Assembly (NCBI RefSeq): GCF_004521915.1
Contig: NZ_SDKD01000002.1
Coordinates: 62,862 to 126,861 of the forward strand
Origin: Brevibacillus migulae
Lineage (GTDB): Bacteria > Bacillota > Bacilli > Brevibacillales > Brevibacillaceae
DNA: 64,000 bases
Reading direction: 5' to 3'
Shown here piece after piece: positions 60,264 to 64,000 of this stretch (position 1 is the stretch's first letter; each line of letters starts with the position of its first letter). A model generated the notes under the pieces. The model made no database searches, was not told the origin of the DNA, and saw nothing but the letters and a program-made list of their open reading frames with translations. Position numbers and translations under genes: made by a program.

Positions 60264-61655
60264 ATGGCAACGCGAATGACAGCAGCAGACAAAGAGTTTC
60301 TCGAGAAAGAAGGCTACATCGTCATCAAAGGTGTGTTTTCAAAAGAAGAAGTAGATGAAATCAAACAGGAGTACGAGACACACTGGTTGGAATTGCTGAG
60401 TCAAGGAAGGATCCGCCAACGGATGAAACGTCCCTATGAAAGTCTTTACCCGCGTGTTCGCGACCATCACTTGAAGAGCTCCATTGTCTTGAAGCATATT
60501 CTTGCCCCCAAGGTGGTTGATATCGCGGAGGAGATTATCGGGGAAGAAGCGCTCGTGGTATCGACAAGCTACTATTTTAAAGGGCCGGGGATGAGCGGGA
60601 TGCCGATTCATCAAGACAACTCGGCGTTAGGGGTTTATCCGGGTACATCCCTTTCTGTATGGATCAGTCTTGACGATTCTGATGTGGAAAATGGCGGCCT
60701 CGTTTTTGCGCCAGGTACTCACAAGCTGGAGCTGCTGCCGCCAAAGGTCATCTCCAAGGATATCAAATTCCAATTCACGGATGAAGGGCAGGAAGTGGAG
60801 GTGCCCGATGGATACCGGCTGGTGCATGTGTCCGCGCAAGCTGGCGATCTGGTGATATTCAACGGGAACATTATCCACGGATCGGGTCCCAATGAGACGA
60901 AGGATCGATTCAGGAGGGCACTTCTTGTACACTTTGGCGGGATCAGCGTCGAGCGACTGACACTCAACTTCAACCATTTGATCAATAGACAGGGACAGCG
61001 TGTGCGAAAAAGACTGAACACCAAGCCAAAGGTGGCTGAGACCCAAGAATCTGTTTTTTCCTATAAAGTGGCAGACTATTATAAAACAACCGGCTGGGAG
61101 CACCATAAACGGGATGATTTGACAATCGATGCGCATGCCGAGAACGCATCGCTGGAGGGGAAACCTGCCCCGGATTTTGCCCTTCCTGCTCATGGCGCCA
61201 CGGGTACCAAGCGTATATCGGATTATCGCGGACAATATGTCATCCTTTATTTCTATCCCCAAGACCATACTCCTCATTGCACCCGTCAAGCATGCTCGTT
61301 TCGTGACCATTTCAACGTGTTAACCGAAAAATACGGGGCCCAAATTCTCGGAATCAGTACAGACAGTGTCGAAACCCATGAAGAATTCGCTGCGAAGCAT
61401 CAGCTCCCTTTCCCTCTTCTGGCCGATACCGATCACAAAGTGGCCGAGATGTACGGGGTCTGGGGAGAAGAAACGTTTCGAGGCAATCGTTTCATGAGCA
61501 TCAAGAGGTCTACGTTCATCATCAATCCGGATGGAATCGTCGAGAATGCCCTGTATGACGTGAAAGTGAACAAACATGTGGAAGAAGTCATCGCGCTTTT
61601 GGAACAAAGCAGAAGGGGGGAGAATTCCCATGAAACCAAAATATCTGAGTGTTGA
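60264..61655 (+). CDS. PhyH dioxygenase fused to a Bcp/AhpC-type peroxiredoxin
   Basis: A 463-aa two-domain protein. Residues 1-285 are a PhyH dioxygenase with His116 and Asp118 in PIHQDNSALGVYPG and the distal His205 in NIIHGSGPNETKDRFRRA. A linker of about ten residues follows. Residues 296-455 are a peroxiredoxin (KPAPDFALP, DHTPHCTRQACSFRDHF) with peroxidatic Cys339 and a second Cys at 344, as in Bcp. The frame is continuous with no second start or ribosome site between domains. The peroxiredoxin might remove peroxide from uncoupled turnover, or act on a peroxide intermediate. Confidence 0.92.
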   Translation: MATRMTAADKEFLEKEGYIVIKGVFSKEEVDEIKQEYETHWLELLSQGRIRQRMKRPYESLYPRVRDHHLKSSIVLKHILAPKVVDIAEEIIGEEALVVSTSYYFKGPGMSGMPIHQDNSALGVYPGTSLSVWISLDDSDVENGGLVFAPGTHKLELLPPKVISKDIKFQFTDEGQEVEVPDGYRLVHVSAQAGDLVIFNGNIIHGSGPNETKDRFRRALLVHFGGISVERLTLNFNHLINRQGQRVRKRLNTKPKVAETQESVFSYKVADYYKTTGWEHHKRDDLTIDAHAENASLEGKPAPDFALPAHGATGTKRISDYRGQYVILYFYPQDHTPHCTRQACSFRDHFNVLTEKYGAQILGISTDSVETHEEFAAKHQLPFPLLADTDHKVAEMYGVWGEETFRGNRFMSIKRSTFIINPDGIVENALYDVKVNKHVEEVIALLEQSRRGENSHETKISEC

Positions 61656-62430
61656 GCAGCTCGAGCAATTCGACAGGGACGGCTTTATCGTGGTCAAGAA
61701 TGTCTTTCGCCCAGAAGAGATCAATTTCCTGAAGCGTGCCCACAATCAAGTCTGGTTCGATCTGGTGAAAGAGGGGAAGATCACCCAAAAAGCCGACAAC
61801 CCGGTGTTCAGTCTCTTTCCGGAGATTCACGAGACATCGCGTAAAAACGCGGATATTTTTTCCTTCATGATCGATGACCGAATCTTTGATATCTTGCATG
61901 AAGTATTAGAAGAGGAAGCCTTAATTGTCGGCAATACTTACTTTACAAAGCCTCCCGGTGCACCCGCTCTCCGCTTGCACCAGGATAACTACGATGTCGG
62001 CTCCTATCCGCAGACCTCGTGCGCTTTTTGGATCAGTATCGACCACTCTCACCCGGGGAACGGTGGCCTTCATTTCATCCCCAAGAGCCACAAATACGGA
62101 TTCCTTCATATTGATGTGCCGTTAGCAGAGATATGCAGTCACCTGTCAAAGCAAGTCAAGGAAAAGTTCCACGAAGAGCAAGACTTTGAGATAGTCGATA
62201 CGTATACCGAACCGGGCGACGTCATCGTGCTGAATGGCAATGTGGTTCACGGCTCCTACGATAATGGCACATCAGGAGAATTCCGCCGCTCCTTCGCGCT
62301 TCAATGCGCAGGGGTCAGTGCTGAAAAAATCTTCATGTACAACGAGAGTCTGACGAATCGCAGGGGAGAAACCGTACGCCGCAGATTAAACAAGCACCAC
62401 GTCAAAATGAGAGATTCCATTTACCAATAG
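61630..62430 (+). CDS. PhyH-family Fe(II)/2-oxoglutarate dioxygenase 5
   Basis: A 266-aa dioxygenase. Metal ligands are His117 and Asp119 in RLHQDNYDVGSYPQ and the distal His in NVVHGSYDNGTSGEFRRSFAL. It belongs to the same subgroup as 59385 and 60264, with a shared N-terminal FxxDGFIVVKNVF opening. It starts 26 bp inside the fusion gene behind GGGGGGAG; an upstream frame from 61576 is not needed. It probably works on the same intermediate as its neighbours, at another carbon. Confidence 0.92.
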   Translation: MKPKYLSVEQLEQFDRDGFIVVKNVFRPEEINFLKRAHNQVWFDLVKEGKITQKADNPVFSLFPEIHETSRKNADIFSFMIDDRIFDILHEVLEEEALIVGNTYFTKPPGAPALRLHQDNYDVGSYPQTSCAFWISIDHSHPGNGGLHFIPKSHKYGFLHIDVPLAEICSHLSKQVKEKFHEEQDFEIVDTYTEPGDVIVLNGNVVHGSYDNGTSGEFRRSFALQCAGVSAEKIFMYNESLTNRRGETVRRRLNKHHVKMRDSIYQ

Positions 62431-62459
62431 CCACTGGACAAACGCGAGAGGAGCTTGTC

Positions 62460-64000
62460 ATGAAAGACGGATACTATTTGGCAGCGTACCTGCATTACGG
62501 TGAAATGGAGCATCTGCTGTACACCAACCTTATGCGACACGACCAGAATGTTGCGCTTTTTCAGAAGACAGGGAGTCAGGTAGAGCTGGTCCGGTACTGG
62601 GAGCTGGAAAGGTTCACGGGAATCAAGCACCATGACATTTCCCTGTTGAATCAAAAGCAAGCGACCATGCTGTTGGAGACGTTACTGGCTCCTTTAGAGC
62701 TGACCTTGGATGATATGGTGGAAATTTGGGGAACGCCTGGGCTTCAGACTGTCGATGACTATCATTCTCTAGCAAGATACCCAGACGTGACGTATCACAG
62801 TATCGCTCACCTGTTTTCCGCAGTCATGCTGGATTCAGAAATTTTCCATAATGAAAAAATGATTGGCCTTGCAGTCGATGAGGCGCCAGACATTACGATC
62901 GATCGGCACGCGAGAAACAAGCCTTTTTATACCGGGTGTTTTGTTGATCGGGGGAAAATCGATATCTTTCCGGTATCTTCCCCAGGCTATCTCTGGAATT
63001 GGGCTTCTATCCGATATGGGATGGAACCCGGATCACTGATGGCTCTCGCCACTGCCAGCACCAGCGAAGCTTTTTGGGAAACTGAACCAGAGGGGCTGAC
63101 GATTCTCAACAACAAATATGATGAGCAAATCGAACGTGCGCTGGATGAGCTGAAGCGGGTGGAAGGGTTCACGCAAGCGGATGAGGGACAGTTATGCAAT
63201 CGATTTGATCCGCTTTTTAGCGAGCGTGAAAACAAGATCAGCATGATCATGAAACGGATTCAAGCCATTTCGATCAAAATGATGGAACAGAATATCGATC
63301 ATATGTTGGACACCTACCAAGTCGACCCACAAAGCACCTACCTTGCGTTAGCAGGAGGCTATGCCTTGAATTGTCCGACAAACAGCCATTTGATGCAGCG
63401 CTATCGGTTCAAGGGCTTTCTGGCACCACCCTGCACGAATGATTCCGGGATGTCTCTGGGCATCGGGCTCTACGCTTTCTTTGAAAAGATGAAGGGAAAT
63501 CCATTCCGCTTCCGTCTTGTCAATGCCTATGCCGGTCAGGACGATACGGGTATCGGCAGAATTTTGGAAAGTCCAGAGTTTCAGCCATTCATCAAACAAA
63601 TAGAGCCGCTAGATTTCGAAAAAGTAGCGGCAGACATCGAAGAATCTCCGATCGTATGGTTTAACGGAGCAGCTGAGATCGGGCCGCGTGCGCTGGGGAA
63701 CAGATCCATATTGGGTGATCCGCGTAAGGAAGATACGAAAAGACAGTTAAATGACATGAAACAAAGACAATGGTGGCGGCCGGTTGCGCCGATTGTCCTG
63801 GAAGAAGATGCTGCGGAATGGTTTGAACACGCATACCCTTCGCCGTATATGCTGCATACGTTTACGATTCAACCGGAAAAGCGAGACCTGATTCCAGCAG
63901 TTGCCCATATTGATTACACCGCACGAGTGCAAACCGTAAACGTGGAAGAGAACGAGGCCATCTATAAGATCCTGACATGTCTGAAAAAGAGAACCGGGGT
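62460..64000 (+). CDS. Carbamoyltransferase, NodU/CmcH-like (copy 2, cut by window end)
   Basis: The frame runs from ATG 62460 (behind GAGAGGAG) to the edge, at least 513 residues. Blocks include YHSIAHLFSAVML, LAGGYALNCPTNSHLM and the C-terminal EIGPRALGNRSILGDPRKED, then WWRPVAPIVLEEDA. The N-terminal metal motif is YHSIAH rather than the normal HHLSHA, so this copy is divergent. It would add a second carbamoyl group, or act on another hydroxyl, or on a different donor. The C-terminus lies beyond the window. Confidence 0.88.
   Translation, partial: MKDGYYLAAYLHYGEMEHLLYTNLMRHDQNVALFQKTGSQVELVRYWELERFTGIKHHDISLLNQKQATMLLETLLAPLELTLDDMVEIWGTPGLQTVDDYHSLARYPDVTYHSIAHLFSAVMLDSEIFHNEKMIGLAVDEAPDITIDRHARNKPFYTGCFVDRGKIDIFPVSSPGYLWNWASIRYGMEPGSLMALATASTSEAFWETEPEGLTILNNKYDEQIERALDELKRVEGFTQADEGQLCNRFDPLFSERENKISMIMKRIQAISIKMMEQNIDHMLDTYQVDPQSTYLALAGGYALNCPTNSHLMQRYRFKGFLAPPCTNDSGMSLGIGLYAFFEKMKGNPFRFRLVNAYAGQDDTGIGRILESPEFQPFIKQIEPLDFEKVAADIEESPIVWFNGAAEIGPRALGNRSILGDPRKEDTKRQLNDMKQRQWWRPVAPIVLEEDAAEWFEHAYPSPYMLHTFTIQPEKRDLIPAVAHIDYTARVQTVNVEENEAIYKILTCLKKRTG

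Noticed and set aside
1..64000. CRISPR arrays, tRNA or rRNA genes, insertion sequences
   Set aside because: No regularly spaced repeats, no tRNA-like folds and no transposase genes or IS ends were noticed on reading both strands; subtle RNA genes could be missed without a covariance search.

Overview
The window reads as a low-to-mid GC Firmicute of the Brevibacillus/Paenibacillus type. Shine-Dalgarno sequences of the AAGGAGG class are strong, TTG and GTG starts are common, and terminators are short stem-loops with U-tracts. Flanking genes (OmpR/VicK-like two-component pair, YkhA-like thioesterase, BmrCD-like exporter, YutG/PgpA-like phosphatase) are of Bacillales type. The assignment is inferred from these features; no species marker is present.

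Region 1 (1-9.3 kb) is ordinary chromosome. It holds the end of a GNAT acetyltransferase, three tandem phage-tail-collar (microcystin-dependent-protein-like) genes, a LysE exporter with a DUF2000 gene divergent from a GntR regulator, a Cys-cluster protein, a lipoprotein with a two-component system, and an acyl-CoA thioesterase. Region 2 (9.4-13.7 kb) is regulatory: a 63-aa pre-peptide with a signal sequence, an unknown protein, an XRE-TPR regulator of the peptide-sensing (RNPP) architecture, a zinc metallopeptidase and an AraC regulator.

Region 3 (13.8 kb to the right edge) is one very large secondary-metabolite gene cluster, still open at 64 kb. It contains: a phosphotransferase/HAD/nucleotidyltransferase/glycosyltransferase set with its own holo-ACP synthase; a tailoring block (FAD oxidoreductase, SRPBCC-PDZ fusion, Gfo/Idh dehydrogenase, ACP, AMP-ligase, methyltransferase, tandem hot-dog dehydratase, two alpha/beta hydrolases, second ACP, carbamoyltransferase); a heterodimeric ABC exporter; a membrane/redox pair with a stand-alone NRPS-type adenylation enzyme; a GT2 glycosyltransferase, a class III aminotransferase and a cupin; a second AraC regulator; and a discrete ketosynthase system (KS, half-KS, KS, KR, ACP). 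The KS genes run directly into DUF1702, ASPIC/UnbV and UnbU (RnfD-like) genes, the trio known from enediyne clusters. The right arm has sugar-nucleotide and sugar-isomerase genes, a fourth ACP between two BtrH/C39-like proteins, an M29 aminopeptidase, another glycosyltransferase, two methyltransferases, five PhyH-type Fe(II)/2-oxoglutarate dioxygenases (one fused to a peroxiredoxin) and a second carbamoyltransferase.

Taken together the genes suggest a carbamoylated, methylated, multiply oxidised and glycosylated product. It would be built on a reduced or polyene acyl chain made by aryl-polyene-like discrete enzymes and joined to an amino- or acid-derived unit. The unusual feature is the enediyne-type cassette beside discrete ketosynthases, with no iterative type I enediyne PKS in view. 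A recurring promoter architecture (AAGCCGAG, 20-21 bp, then a -10 box) precedes several operons and is a plausible AraC-controlled regulon signal.
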